Assembly: GCA_013397115.1 (NCBI GenBank)
Contig: VWZW01006279.1
Coordinates: forward strand, 2,226,357-2,290,356
Length of the DNA: 64,000 bases
Reading direction: 5' to 3'
Origin: Edolisoma coerulescens
Lineage: Eukaryota; Chordata; Aves; Passeriformes; Campephagidae
This document shows positions 48,374 to 62,182 of this stretch, in pieces. A model generated the notes under the pieces. That model worked only from the letters and a program-made list of their open reading frames with translations, did not search any database and had not been told where the DNA came from. The translations under genes were made by a program, and so were the position numbers. Positions within the stretch are counted from its first letter, which is position 1. Each line of letters starts with the position of its first letter.

Positions 48374-48762
48374 TTTCTTTGATAATTATTTGAACTATGG
48401 CACCTGAACTGGTGCCCATTTTCTTTGTCACTTTATCCTCAACTTGATCAACATTCCAAATCCCACACGGATTCTGTATGGAGCCCAGCAATAGCTAGAT
48501 CAAAGACATTAAATGAAAATCCACTTAATTTAATGCAACAAGAGTGGCTTTGTGCTTAGGCTTTGCATCCAGTCATTTATTTTCTCCCCATGTATAAGAC
48601 TTTGCCTTTTAGAACAATAATCTCTCAGGTATCTCCTCACTTTCCACAACTGTTGCTATTGAATGGACTGCCACCCTCACACAGGCACCAGCATCAGTAA
48701 ATCTAAACACAGATCATCTTTTTCAATAAATATACCCATTCCACTGCCCCCATCAAAAAAGG

Positions 48763-49222
48763 GGTGCAACACTGAGGAGGGCCAAAAAGATGATGAGACA
48801 GTTGGAACACTTTTCCTATGAGGAAAGGCTGAGAGAGTTGGGATTGTTCAGCCAGGAGAAGAAAAGGCTCCAGGGAGACATTTTGTGGTCTTTCAGTACC
48901 TAAAAGGGGCCTATAGAAAAAAATGGGAAAAAACTTTTTAGCACAGCCTGTTGCGACAGGTCAAGATCGGGGAGATCAAGATGTTTTTAAACTAAAAGAT
49001 TTAGATTAGAAATAAGGAAGAATTTCTTTTACAATGAGGGTGATGAAACACTGGGACAAGTTGCCCAGAGAGGTGGTGGATGCCTCATCTCTGGAAACAT
49101 GGGAAGCCAGGTTGGATGGGGCACTGAGCGAGCTGATCTAGTTGAAGATGTCCCTGCTTATTGCAGCGGGATTGGACTACATGACCCTTGAAGGCCTCTT
49201 CCAACCCAAACTATTACATGAT
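48763..49222 (+). mobile_element. CR1 LINE, 5'-truncated, includes ORF2 C-terminus remnant
   Basis: The copy begins GCAACACTGAGGAGGGCC and ends CCAACCCAAACTATTACATG, a CR1 tail followed by a single degenerate copy of the terminal 8-mer. Between them are diagnostic CR1 blocks: CTATGAGGAAAGGCTGAGAG, CTTTCAGTACCTAAAAGG, TGCCCAGAGAGGTGGTGGAT and GTTGGATGGGGC. The first part still reads as the end of the CR1 ORF2 reverse-transcriptase polyprotein (SYEERLRELGLFS). A one-base deletion relative to the expected frame follows near 48,880, after which stops appear, so it is not coding. Divergence from the recalled consensus is modest, so this is one of the younger repeats in the window. It is far shorter than the full CR1 length of roughly 4.5 kb. 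Confidence 0.95.
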
Positions 49223-52216
49223 CTTGCTGGCCAATGAAAATGCAGATACAAACACAGAAGAACTTGTTTAAGACAGCATTCATATTCTCTTGGGATCACC
49301 AGTGAATTAGGCCTCTCTTCAGACTGGCACAACCCACAACCCCTTGTTCCTTCCTCTGAGGCACAGAACAGTCTAAGGCCATCTAAGAACATGCTGTCTA
49401 AGGCCATCTGGACAATTTTACTGAACTTTGGCTAGTGAAGAAACTTATTTATCACACTGACCTTCCTTGTTGCCTTATGCTTATGCTATGTACTATCGAT
49501 CCTAAGCTTTCTAAAGGATTTTCAGGAATTACTTTTGCCCACATAGAGAAAGTGTCAGCGGGCAGATTTTCTCTGTACCCGTCTGGAATAAATAGTGTAC
49601 TTATGATCAACAACAGTTTGCAGAACCTAAACTGAAAGGCTGACTCTTACCTATTTCTGCCAGTATAAATATTTTCTGGGGATATCAACCCCATCTCTTT
49701 GTTTTAATGGTGTGTTTCAACATTGTGGTAGAGATTGGAGTACTCCTCTTTGGCAGCTGGAAGTTACTTTGTTTAGAAAGATCCGTATTTGCTTTTGTTT
49801 TACAGAGAAAAGCCAGCACTTCATGGCCGTGACTCCTCATTTTAATGGATGTTCTCTTTCAGGGATTATTGACCTGTTAGAAATTTTTAGCTGATGGTGA
49901 AGAAGGCAGAGACCTAATGTGGGAAGACGGGAACACATTGGAGAATTCTTGTTTGTAACATGAACCTCTGTACCATGACTTTCAGACGACAAACATAAGA
50001 AGCTATTAAGGAAAAAAAGAGGTTCTTTGGAAGTGAACAAAAGTGATGCAAATTTCTCTTACTAAGATTCTCTTAGTAAGAGAATTTACTCTCTACATGC
50101 TTGTGCATATCACATTATGGCATTACACCCCATAAATTGATTAGAAGCAAGGGAAAAGGTATACAACTTTTCAGAAGCAGGTATATCCATGAAGAGAAGG
50201 AGAAGGAAGAAAACTTGACTGGTCAACTTACAGTCCTATTTCTGGATTCTGCAACCAGAAGGACTGACAGACATTTTCTAACAGAATGATTTCCCATCAA
50301 AACACTCTGGACAGAAACTAAGGATGACAGGCTTCCTGGTTCTTCTGGCTGTACATTATCTTGCCAGGTGGGCAACTGGAGGCTGCATTTCATTTATTAA
50401 AATTACGAGGCATGCCAGGTGTGGAAATGGTTCCATTTTCAGCAGTTGATGCGTTACAGAATGTAACAATAGACAAAGTTATTCCAGAGTGTGCTTTTCC
50501 CCAACTCAAATTGAAAACCTTTCCCAAAGTCAAGCTTTTCCTTTTTCTTAGTCACTACAGCATATGCTGATGTACGGCCTTCTCAAAAGAAAAGTTCCAT
50601 TGACTGCAACAATTGGAAATTACATCAATCATTTCATGTTGTGAAAGGAAACATTTCCAATCCTGCCAAATTCCATTGTCTTTGTGACTTCCTGGGCTTT
50701 TATCGCTCTGGCCAAGGGAATCCCAGGGGAAGACAAAGGCAAGGTGCTCATGGTCAAGCACTGCCATTGTGCTAACAATTCTAAGGTAACAAATGAATGC
50801 CTTATCTTAAGTCATCGTTTCCTTGGGATGGTTAGCTGTATGGGTGGCTCTTCTTCCAGGAGGCCTCAATCAAGTTAAATCAACACATTCTTAGAATTAA
50901 CATACAAAATCTAGGGGAACACGAGGTGTTCTTACATTACTCCCACATTTCAGTAGATGATTTTGCCTTCTGTAGTAAAAAACCCAGACTCCTTACAGTG
51001 TAAAAGGCAGAGGTGGTGCACTCATGATCTAAGCACACCCATGTACCCATGTACCTGGAACCTATCAGTGAAATAGCAAAGAAAGAAGACCGCCTAAGAC
51101 TGCAGAGGTAAACAAACTGTGGTTTACAGTTTACTGCATGCTTTGGCTATAATTTCAATACTTTTGATTCCATCTGCCCCCTTTGATTTCCAAGATGTGA
51201 TTTTTCATATCTCTGTATACAAATGCGTGTGTTAATTGGTATTACAAACATATACAGGTTGTGTTGAAAGCTGACATACTGTTTTTGTAAGAGTATATTA
51301 TGAAAGTCATTGTTTTCTTTTTCACATCCTAGCAAAGAAAAAATATACATACATATATGGGTCAACATTGTGGAATCCTAGCACAGTTCAGCTGCTCTCC
51401 TTTGTTACTTGTTTCAATGAAAGATAAATTATGAGATCCTTGAATGTATTTTGAAAAAAAAGGAATATAAATATTTAACACAAAAATTATACCTACAACG
51501 ATACTGTGTGGTAACTGGAGATTTTGATTCTGAAGTTCTCTAGTTATTTCCTACAGCAAGATATTTCTGCCGAAGTGTGTATCCCAACTGTGGCAGTAAT
51601 TCTGAAATTTTTAGTAATCTGCTAATGAGAAAGAGATATAAACAGATTTCTAGCCTAATTTTGTATTCCTGCAGTAGATATATTCTCCAAAATACACTGA
51701 TAAATATTACAGCATTGTTTATTTTATCAGAATGTAAATACAAATTAAACATGTGGATAGATTAGAGATAAATGTAGTTATCCCTACAGAAGGCTGATTT
51801 CTGTTTTAGCATTTTTCTGAGATCTCAGCTTGTTGTAAGACTCTGCAAGATTAGGGTCTTTGCCCTGCCTCTCCCTTTTCTTTTACGGTGTGACTGCCTT
51901 ATACAAAGTGATATTCATATGCCAGAAGGTAGTATGTTTATGTAGCAGTTACCCAGACCTGACAAGTACTGCGGTGTATTTCTTTTGAAAATTGCCCAAG
52001 GTGGGGTTATTTCCCCTGCTTTGACAAATTCTACGAGCACTATCTGCATTACGCTGTCACATCTACCTTGCGTTCATCCGCATCTTATTACCGATGCTGT
52101 TGTTTTCAACTCTAAATACAGCATGGAGAAAGCAAGGACGCACACAAACAAACCTATCTTAGCAATCGTTTTTAAAAACAAAGCCTTAAACAATGATACT
52201 GTGCAATAGCCTTGAG
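49223..52216. other. Unannotated noncoding DNA with a strong hairpin
   Basis: No gene is supported. A direct repeat GTCTAAGGCCATCT occurs at about 49,371 and 49,396. The hairpin at 50,054-50,084 is listed separately. The rest is AT-rich and unique. Confidence 0.5.
50054..50084. repeat. Perfect 14-bp inverted repeat with 3-nt loop
   Basis: TTCTCTTACTAAGA (50,054-50,067) and TCTTAGTAAGAGAA (50,071-50,084) are perfect reverse complements separated by TTC. With one bulged base the stem extends a few more A-T pairs. A transcript from either strand would fold into a tight hairpin. It is too short for a typical pre-miRNA. Confidence 0.95.
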
Positions 52217-52283
52217 TGGTTGGTTGGTTGTTTGGTGGGGTTTTTTTTGTTTGGGGTTGGTTTTTTGGTTTGTTTTTTTTTTT
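52217..52283 (+). repeat. GT-rich low-complexity tract ending in poly-T
   Basis: TTGG and TTTGG units grade into T-runs separated by G-runs and end in about 12 T. The complementary strand is (AACC/AAAC)-rich. It is similar to 21,332-21,379. No mobile element body was found beside it. Confidence 0.88.
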
Positions 52284-55200
52284 AATAGCTATGTTCTAAT
52301 TCTTCAGAGAACAGAAATGGGAGCTTTGAAAAGGTGCTAATAGACCATGAATTTGCAGCAGTGTAGTTCACAGCTAACTAAGCACACTCCCACTTCAAGC
52401 TCCGGCTGGAGAAAAAATGAGGGCAGCACAGAAGTGAATTAAAAATCGTGCAAACGGTCCCAGCAACAACCAGGGCAGTAGCAGCTTATAAGATCAGCCT
52501 TGTTTGGCAGGGTGCCCGTCATACCATGACCTAAGAGGGCCTGGGCAGGAGGATATCTTATGCCTTGCAAAAAGAGGATGGGGCAGGGTGCCGGGGAGAG
52601 GGATGAGAGCAAAACAAACATCTTTTAAGCCTATGCTGAATTAACTTGTTTTACAGAACACTGACAGCAAACTTCTAGGTATTTTCAATGTGTTTGGAGA
52701 GTTCTTCTATAATTTATTTTATACCGTACACAAATACTCTCTCTGGATCAGATGACCTACCGGGAGAGATTACTATCGCAATGCCCCTCCTCCTGCTTGG
52801 GGGTATTGTCCCCTCAAATCACCCAGAGATGCTCATGTGCCTTCTCCAAATGTAGCCGTGGTTCCATGACAGTCTAATCCGATGTAAACTGGGGCTGCCA
52901 CAGTCCCTCCTTCCCCAGCTGCTGCCCTTTCCTGTGCCAGCAAGGGTGCTTGTCTGGTCTCCCACTGAACTGGTTCAGAGAAGACAGAACTAACTTCAAA
53001 AATCTTAACTCTGCCCTGTTAGTTCATCTCCCCGTGGAGTCAAACAAGCACCAGCGCTGGTGCAATACATGGGGTGGGGATATACATGATTCAAAGCCAG
53101 GCTGCAACTGCTCTGGTTTGGATCAGCTTAGACCATCTTGGAACGGCACTCCAGGCGGAGCCACCCAATGCCTGCTATTTAAACTGCTTGTGATGATCTA
53201 GTTCTTTCTGCCTGGCCCAAGTTTGTGAGCGGTCCTAAAAAGAGCTTCCTCATCAGATCAGAAGGGGTGGGCAGCCTCCCCTTGCTATCAGCAGCCCCTT
53301 CCTCAGACACACCTGCACATAGGGTTTTGTGGAAACGGCCTTGTGTGATCCGTGAAGGCCACAGGGAGTTCCTGCATTCCTGTGGCAGGACAGTCATTGA
53401 TGAGCAGTCCTCTGTGTTAAGTCAGGAGAAGCTCATCTCAGGGTCAAAGCCAACCTCCCAAGATCCCACCAGCCAGGGCACTCTGGGCAGCTGTGATGAA
53501 CTACCAGGATCCACACCTAATGTGACGGATGATTTGAATGTAGAGATGCCAAAGAAAGATGGTAGAGACACACCAAAGTCTCTCTGGACTGGAAATTGAT
53601 GTAATTTCTTTCCCTTTCTGAAGTTTACCTTTTTTTAAAATCAGATCTTGAGTAGTAAGGCAGTAAGCAAAGTGGTTTCAGACTCCTGACTTTTTGCACA
53701 CATAATCACATCTGATGTGTGCATACTGGTGAGGAACATACAATAGCAAACAACAAACACATAATTAAGACAGTTTTACTATCTCCAAAGGTCACCTGCT
53801 TCTTCACAGTAGTAGCTGTAGAACAGTTTAGAGCCAAAACTCTGGAGGGCAAAATCAAGGATACAAAAATTAGCCACTAGAGAGAGAGAATATCCCACAA
53901 GATATATTGTGTCTTTACTTGAAAGGTGAGTTTAATTGCCAACTCTTTCATGGTCTTCCCTCACCACCTTAGTTTGATGAATATTTAGATCTGCTGTACC
54001 CACACACATCTGTGAAGAGCACATTCTGCGAAGTATACTGGTGCTAGACACAGTAGGAACTGAAGATGCTCGGACAGCAGAGTGATGAGGACTATACAAC
54101 GTCATCAAGAGAGAAAAAGCCCTTAACTTCAAGGAATGAGAGGGGATGGACCGGGAAAAGACCGTGAGCTTCTGAGTAAACAAAAGGAGGAACCAGTTAA
54201 GTTAGAAGAAAACCCTGAGGCCACCTTTTAGATGCCAGACTTGGTACTGCGAAACAAGTCTATACCTACCACTTCCCAGCCTGTGACATTTTACTTACAG
54301 CAGGGCATCTGAATGTTTGAGTGATGTAGCTTGGGAAAGGAGCAGAAGTAACATTACTCAGATTTCAAATTGCATGATGCAGGAAAATATCTTAATAGTC
54401 TGAAACTACTGCAACACTTTCTGGGGGGGATGGGGAGGGAAGTGAATAGAAAACATTTTTACAGGGAAGGGAAGGGAAGGGGAAAAATTCTAACCTATAT
54501 GGTTGCAGAACTGTTTCCTGGACTGAAGACACTAGAACTAAAATTTACTTACTTTTTAAGTACGTAAAACTGTTCAGTTTATTGTCAAACACCCACTTGT
54601 TTATTGCCAATTGCTCGATTGTCAGATGCCAATTTACACCCTAAATGTCTTTGGGTCGAGATCACTGCCCTGTTGCGGAGGTAATCTTGTGGCCAGCAGA
54701 GAGCTGTCCCTTCGGTGCACTTCATTTGTAACATAATGGAGATTTGCATGCTCTGTCTTAAGAGGAGTACTCCAAATTGTAGCAACACTCAGCCAGGAAC
54801 GTTATCTGTGCCCTCCCCTCGAAAAAAACCCCATGGATCGACTTCTGCTTTTTCACTGGTTCTCAGGAGAAATATAAAGATCTTCTCTGCCAGTTGCAGA
54901 TGTGTTCTATTTTTTTCCTACATCAGATTATGAATCACTCTAAATAATAAGGAAAGGCTATTCATCCCAAATGGGGAAGTTCTCATACACTATGTGATGA
55001 TAAAGCATTTCATCCATTTGCGAAAAAAAGGAGAAAACACTACCTACAGAACTGCAACATCACATCATCTGCACCTTGCTGAATGTTCACAGAACAACAT
55101 TGGAAGTCATTGAAGTGTCAGATAGTGATTTCATCATGTGTCAGGCCTCCCACTAATAAATGATTCATCTTTCTCAGTACTGACACCTCAAAGAAAGGAG

Positions 55201-58200
55201 AAGAAAGAAATTAATAAACTTTAAAGTGAGAAGTCTCTACTGATATTATACTTCCCAAGTAAACAGAAGCTTATGCACATACAAGGAATGTGTGCATCAA
55301 TACAATTTAACCTTCCATTTATCTGAAATGTACTTTTAAGTTTTAAAAGTGAATCTCTTATAGAAAAAAGATATCATGGAATTCCATGTGTATTATACCA
55401 CCACAATACAAATTGAACAAAAATTGTTCAATTTAAAAATATGAGATTTCACACACCCAGCTTTGTGTACTGAAATTTGATTTGGGAAGAAATTTTTTCT
55501 CGTTTACATGTAAGTGATTAACAGTACATCAGTGACAATAAACCTGCCCCAAACTCTGAATCCTTTTACAGTTGTAAAAGAAATCAAATTTCTCTTGAAG
55601 GTGATGAGGAACTTACATTTGACTCTAATGAAAATGGGGCTGGAAGGAAATCTGTCATTTTAATAGGAATTTACATAATAATTATTTGATGCTTCATAAA
55701 GCCAGAACATCTTCCATTGATGACAGTAGCTCTACTGGATGAGCAGGACTAACTCGAAATCCAAACTTATATCTCCCAGAAGATATGAACTTAAATACAG
55801 ACCTGAATTGGGCAATGTACTTAGCAAGATACTACCATTATTGCTATGCCACTGAAGTTTGTGAAGTCACACACTGAGTTTCCAGGCTTTTTCTTTTTTT
55901 CTATTTTAACAAAATGCAATAGATACACAGAACACTCAAATTTCCACATTCTTTGTAAAAAAATAAATAGTTAGGGGAAGAAAGCAATTCTAAAAGTATC
56001 ATAGCTGGAAAAAAAAAAAAAGCTGTAACATGAATTAAAACCTTATGAAGCATTAAAGAATCCACATGGGAGAGAGACCTAACAAATGACCCCACTGCAG
56101 GAAAAAAGACACAATTGTAATTCACTATGAAACCATGAGGCATCAACCTACAGAAATCCAGGCTTTGCTGGTTCTGCCACTAATGGAGCTCTTTTGATGG
56201 TAGGAGATTTTTCTTTTCTCGTCAAAACAGCATCTATTATAAACAAAACACTTCAATCAGTAGACTCAAAGCTGGAGTAGCATACAGATACAGAATTTAT
56301 CCCACTTGATTCCTCTCTCCTGGAGTGGGGAAAAGAATTAGACAAAGATGATAAAGTTTGGACTTGGACTTGGAGACCCATTCTCAGCAGAAATAATTAG
56401 GCTGGTAGGAAAACTGCTGGGGACAGAAAAAAGCCACAGGCCCCTGAGGTCTCATGTCCTACCTAAGCAGGTACTTATTTCTTTGTCTCACTCTGAATAT
56501 GTATACCAGAGTTAGCAATATGATTAATAGAGTTTTTAAAAGCAGCAATACATAAAAGCAAATTATTCTTTTATTATTATTCTAAACCCACCTCTGTTCT
56601 GGTAGAATTAATCTGGGCATTCAGGGTAAAGATGATGTCCAGTTTCTCCATCAGTTTGATTTAGCATGACCTCTTCACTGTCAGCAGAGGAATGTAAAAG
56701 ATGGCAATGAACATTTGTCTGTAAGAAAATTTACATGGCTGTGGGGCAGGATGCCTGGATGATCAAAAAGCAAAGAAAATACTAAATACTTAAAACACTT
56801 CACCATGAAATCGTTTTCTTCCCTTTCCCCCACCCTCCCCCCCATGCTAAATCAGGTAGAAAAGTGTGATAATATTAAGGCTTAATCCAATTTAAATAAA
56901 TTATTTTCTTGTAAATGTTAAAACAATCATTACATGCATCATTTACCCCCTCTTCTGCCCATAGTCTTAAATTATGCTCCATTATATCCAGATGGAAAAA
57001 ATATGTAGAAAATGTTTCTTAAATATCAGAAATTTTGTTGTTGATTATACTCAGAGGTAAAAGTCATTAAGGAGTCCTAGCAAAAAAAAAAATCTTAAAA
57101 AACCATGATGGGATTTTGTGTAGCAAACTTAATTAAGAAATTTCTTTGCTAGGTTACCAACAATATTTTATTACAAGCTTAAGGTATAAGATTGTTATAG
57201 CTCTCTGTCATGCTTGGCAGCAAAGAAAGAACACATGCAAAGAACAATCTTGTTCCTACAATTAATTACAAATGTACAAATGAGTGATATATCAGGCCCT
57301 GTCTACACTGCACAGTCGTGCATTTATAACCATTTCACCATACACAGTTATTAAATTCATGCTTTGCATCTACAGTAGCTAGATACCACATCACAGCCAC
57401 AGGTAATTATGTTTATTCATGCACAGCTACCACCAGCCAGAACTGTATGTATGTGTCAGTCCATTTTAGCAAAATCTACATCAAATAACCAGTAGTGCAG
57501 GTCTCTTCAGCTAGCTTTTTCTCCTTTTGAAGCGGGTAGACTGGAAACAAGATAGGAGAAGGCAAGCCAGGAACGCATGGGTGGCAAAGAGCAGGTGGTG
57601 ACACCCAGCAAGCTTCAGCCACGGCCATTCTGGGTCAGTCGATGTTGTGACAATCAGCCAACTCAAGAATCTCTTAGCAACCCATCCTGTTTATCTCACA
57701 AATCCTTACTGTCCCAAAAAGGGTCTGCCACAGAAGTGGTGAGAAATTCTCTCCTCAATGGCAACACAAATGGCTGAGGAGGAAACACCTGGGCACCGGG
57801 AAGCCCCTGGCTGCTGTTGGAGACCTCCACCTGTGGCCTGAGGATTGCCAGTGGAAGAGCCCTGCAAGAAGGCTTCTGCAGAACAGCAACTGCAGCACAA
57901 GGGACAATGAGCAACGGGACACTGATGAATTCTCACCAGCAGAGAAGTCCATCCTAAACCCTACCCTCATAAAATTTCAGCTCATCCAGCTGAGCTACTG
58001 GATCACAGTGGGGTGCCAAGTCTGAGACTTCAACAAGTGCAGAATATAGCCTGCTACAGAAGAAAGATCAGTTCAGAGGGTGTCCATTTAAAGACGGAGC
58101 CAAGTCACAAACCAAACAGAAATCCCTGCTGTGACTACGAGGACACAGCACCTACACACACTGTAGACACAGACCTAACCACATTGCTCAAGGCTTTTAA

Positions 58201-59444
58201 CACTGATCTCACAGGCAGGATTTAAAAATCACCACTCTTGCTATTCTCTTCCAAGGCCAGCAAAGGATATTTTGCTTTAACCTGAAGCCTTCAGTTCATG
58301 CTTCTCCCTAGGAACATTTGTTTCACTCGGCTGTCCAAAGTCAGTCCTAGCCAGAAGACTGAATAACACCAGTCTCGCTGAGAAGTGCGTCAACAAACCC
58401 AAACCACTGCAGCTCTGAGCACATTAACTCGCCAGACAGATTATTGGTTTATAGAGGGAATTCCAGTCTTTGACTCACTGGTCCATAACAGTGTTCCCAC
58501 GCCATTCCCTCATCCAGACAATTCCCTCATCCTGAACGGTTTGCTTAGAAAGCCTGAGATTATTTGTGTTATGCTCCATGCAGAGAAACGACAACATACA
58601 AACAGACAATCATATAGCGATGAGATGCTCCAGTTCCAAAAGCCATAAATTCTGAACAAGATTGTCTTGGGTTTAAAATTCATCTTCCTGAGTTCACAAG
58701 ATGAGCCATCTCATGGCCTGGATAGGCAAGTTGACATATTACAGTTGATGTAACCATATGTAAGGCACACACTTACTAGAAAGGGCTATTAGGGCTGTTG
58801 CCCACACTTTTTGTGACAGCTGCAGGCGTCATATTCTCCTGTCAACTGATGGGAGAATGGTATAGGAACTCAATATGACAAACATATTTTTAATTTATTG
58901 GCAGTTTCAAAACTTTTAATGAATGAACACAACTGACTGGGTACATGCATGGTGCAAAGCTGGCTAAACTGCCTTGGGTACTAGAGGCAGACTTGGCTTT
59001 CTGCATGAATTTACCATCTCAGATTAATTTACCATCCAAGGGTAAACAACCATACTTGTTAGTGGTATAAATGAGCATATCCAGACCCCTCTACTTCATC
59101 AGCTAGACTACCAGAGGCACTGGGATTGGCTTGTTCAAAGCTAGCTTTGGTACCCCTGCAATCTGCAGTACAGATCTAACCTCTGTTTATCAGAAATGCC
59201 ACAGGTGGAGCAACTCCCACATCCCTGTCCCCCCTGCAGAGATGCAGGGAGTGATGACTGCAGCAGATCTATCAGAGTTCAGCTGGAAGAGGGAAGAAAG
59301 AAGGTGCCGGGATGCTGCCCACAAGGACCTGCAGAGCTGCCTGTGGACTGATCCTGGGGAAGCAATAACCTGATAGTGCTCTATCCTGCTCTCTTGGCAA
59401 TATACAGGCTTCAAAAAACATGTTTCTATTGTGACCAGATATTC
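52284..59444. other. Unannotated noncoding DNA, no gene recognised
   Basis: A plus-strand frame at 53,225-53,599 (124 codons, GTG start) has a Ser/Pro/Asp-rich sequence but no domain. A purine run of GGGAA units is at about 54,463-54,483. A-runs lie near 56,011 and 57,080, and a C-rich run at about 56,822-56,843. CAGGCCCTGTCTACACTGC at about 57,294 looks like a DNA-transposon end, but no matching opposite end was found. Confidence 0.45.
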
Positions 59445-59470
59445 ACTTTAATAAACAAACTTTAATAAAN
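59445..59470 (+). repeat. Short tandem ACTTTAATAAAC with one ambiguous base
   Basis: ACTTTAATAAAC (59,445-59,456) is repeated two bases later as ACTTTAATAAAN (59,459-59,470). The single N of the window is at 59,470. It aligns with C of the first copy, so C is the likeliest base. Confidence 0.8.
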
Positions 59471-62182
59471 CCTCTCACACAGCATTCCTCACAAGCCAAT
59501 TATGGAGAACCACTCTCCTGGGCCAATGAGCAATCTCTTCCCAGGCCAGGCATTGAGCAGGAACGGAGCCTGCCGCAGCTGCTAGGCAGGAAGGGCTGGG
59601 CCCACTGGGGTTTTGAAATAAAACAAACAGCTTGTTTGGCAGATAGCTATTTCTTCATGGACTGGTCAGCAGGAGGGATTGTGGAAGCTGGCTGGCTGCT
59701 GGCGTGTTGCGTCCACGTCAGTGAAGAAGGCAAGTCTTCAGCTGTACCCGAATCCCTTAAGAATTACAGTGACCTGACCAACACTTGGTTGGGCTATCCA
59801 CTCTCTATTGTTGTTGTTGTTGCTAGTATTTTAAACCTAAGTCTGCTTTTACCATGACTTGTTTGTACACAATATCCTTAATCTACAAACACTCAAGGAT
59901 GATAATTCAGCTTTATTACCCATATTCCATGAGTCCACATTTCATAAAGTAAAAGCACACTCAAGAAAGAATGATTCCTAAAATAGCCAGGCATGCACAT
60001 TTCTACCTTCTCTTCAGGAAAGCAGTTCAAAAACAGGTCCTTGTAACACTTAAAATTGCTAACCTGAACCTCTTGATAACAGCAGGCGATATCTTAAGAA
60101 ACAGCTGGGGTTTTATCTTAGCCTCTCACACCAAGCTACTACATACCATCAACCCTGCTTATACAGGCACTGAACTGACAGAAGACATGGCATGAACCAA
60201 ACAGAGCACAAATTCCATCTCACATCAGCAGAAGACTGAAACTGCACATCCAAAGCCAGCACATATTACAAATTCAATAAAAACAGAGACCACCACTGGA
60301 GTTACTACTTTAACTGTCTATCACAAGAAGTAAATATACCCCAGCTGTTGGGCAATAAAAGCTATTCCTAAGAAGAAGGAAGGTGTTCTCATACTTTCTT
60401 TCCTACACTCTGCTCGTTGCTTAATGATTTCATGGTGTTGACTCTGTGCATTGTGGGGGTACCTCAAAAACTGGTCAAAAATCAAAGGTAATTGAGAGCA
60501 CCCACCACTTTGTAGGATCAGGCCTTTTCTATACTGTTACTAAACACTGAATTGTCTGATAACCTTCCTTATGACTGCAACAACTTTCTACTTCTGCCCT
60601 TTCAGTAGGAGCCATCACTGTGTGTGTTACTTGATCAGTTATAAACATGGTCTTTTATTAAAAACACAGCTTCCATCATGCTCAAAATTAATTCTACTTG
60701 GCTGTAACACAAATGATGTTTCAAACATCTGAAATTTATGGTCAGTTACAAGGCAAAATGGTGGCTAATCTTTGGCTAGTAAATTGGATGCCAGCAGCAC
60801 AGACCCTGCCAGCACTGGAGCCAAACTCAAGGCCTGATTCACCATTTTTCCATGCTATTCATTGGCTGGAACTAGCTCTGGCCAACTGAGCTGGGTGTTT
60901 TTCCCAACAAGAAAACTGAGCGTGTCCTGTGCTTGGGAGTAGCATCAATACTGCCTATGAAGATGGGCTTCAGCATGCAACATCTCATCTCAGAGCCATA
61001 TGTACTCTCTTTCTTTTCAAATTATGACCTGGAAGACAGGCTCTGCCCAGACAGCTGATGTGCAGACAGGAAAAGCAGACATGCAAATAACAGGCTTATG
61101 GAATGGTGCTGGCCGAACTGGGAGTCTCTAGAGCCACCGGTCCACCCTGGAGCACCAAAACCTGTGCTGCCTCTTCCCTTCCCCCCACAAAATCACCAGA
61201 TTCAACTTCTACAACAAAACTAGCCCTTCCCACTTCCATCTACCTAGTCCCTGCCTTGTTCCCCTGTCCTTCTCCCTTCTCACAACCTACCTGCTTCTGC
61301 ACTCATTCCAGCCCACACTCCACTTTCCTCTCTCAATTCTTCCCCCATTCCCATGCCACTTTTCACCAATGAAATGCTGGCAAGGCAGTCATCTTTTCCT
61401 CCCCTGCTCCAGCTCTGTCCCATGCCTCTTTTGGCCACAGAAGAGGATGTCCCCTTGCCCATCAACATTGTCCTCTGATCACAACTTTGAGTGCTTTAGT
61501 CCACAAGCCAAATCTTCCCCATGGCTTAAAGTAAGCATCATACTCTTCATAAGGCTGGGGGAGAGAAGGGAGTCAGATTTTCAAATGAGCACAGAGAAGT
61601 AAGAAGAAGGCGAGGAAGAAGGATGGAGTGCTTCTCTCCATCCCCTCTTCCATTCACTGAGACACTCCTGTTCCCCTTCTTCCTCGTAGAGCTCTTATCT
61701 CCATGTAAAAGCCTCTTACTTCAATTTAATGAAATGGTCTAAATTACTAACTCAACAAAAACAGTTCACATTTATGCAAAATTGCCGTTTGTGCAGCAAC
61801 TTGCACTGAAACAAAATCAGAAGTTCACACAAATTTGGACAATTTTTGTTCAAGCCTGTGTACGTCTGAGGATTTCGTTCAAGCTTCTGTGCCTCAGGGG
61901 TTACTGTTCCACAGTCCTACATCTCAACAGATGCAGGGCAACTGAGCAAACTGCAGTAAATGCTGAACAATGTGCCAAGAACAAGCAACCTTACATTGCC
62001 AGCTGTAAAAAGGAGTGAAATAAAATTCAAAGAAAAGAAAAGCTGAGAAAGTACTAAACCACTAAATTCAATAGAGAAAGGGCAGACAAAGAGCCAAATG
62101 AAGACTGCGGTGCTTGCACTGAAAACATCATGACAGTCCACAAGTGATATGTTTCCATCAGTTCTGTGAGCTAAAGGAATAT
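59471..62182. other. Unannotated noncoding DNA, no gene recognised
   Basis: Only short frames occur. A C/T-rich stretch at about 61,130-61,460 keeps several frames open and looks like a composition effect. A (TTG)5-like run is at about 59,808-59,822. Confidence 0.5.

Noticed and set aside
57294..57470. Possible DNA-transposon end (CAGGCCCTGTCTACACTGC)
   Set aside because: No inverted partner or target duplication found nearby, so the match to recalled reptile elements is too short to call.
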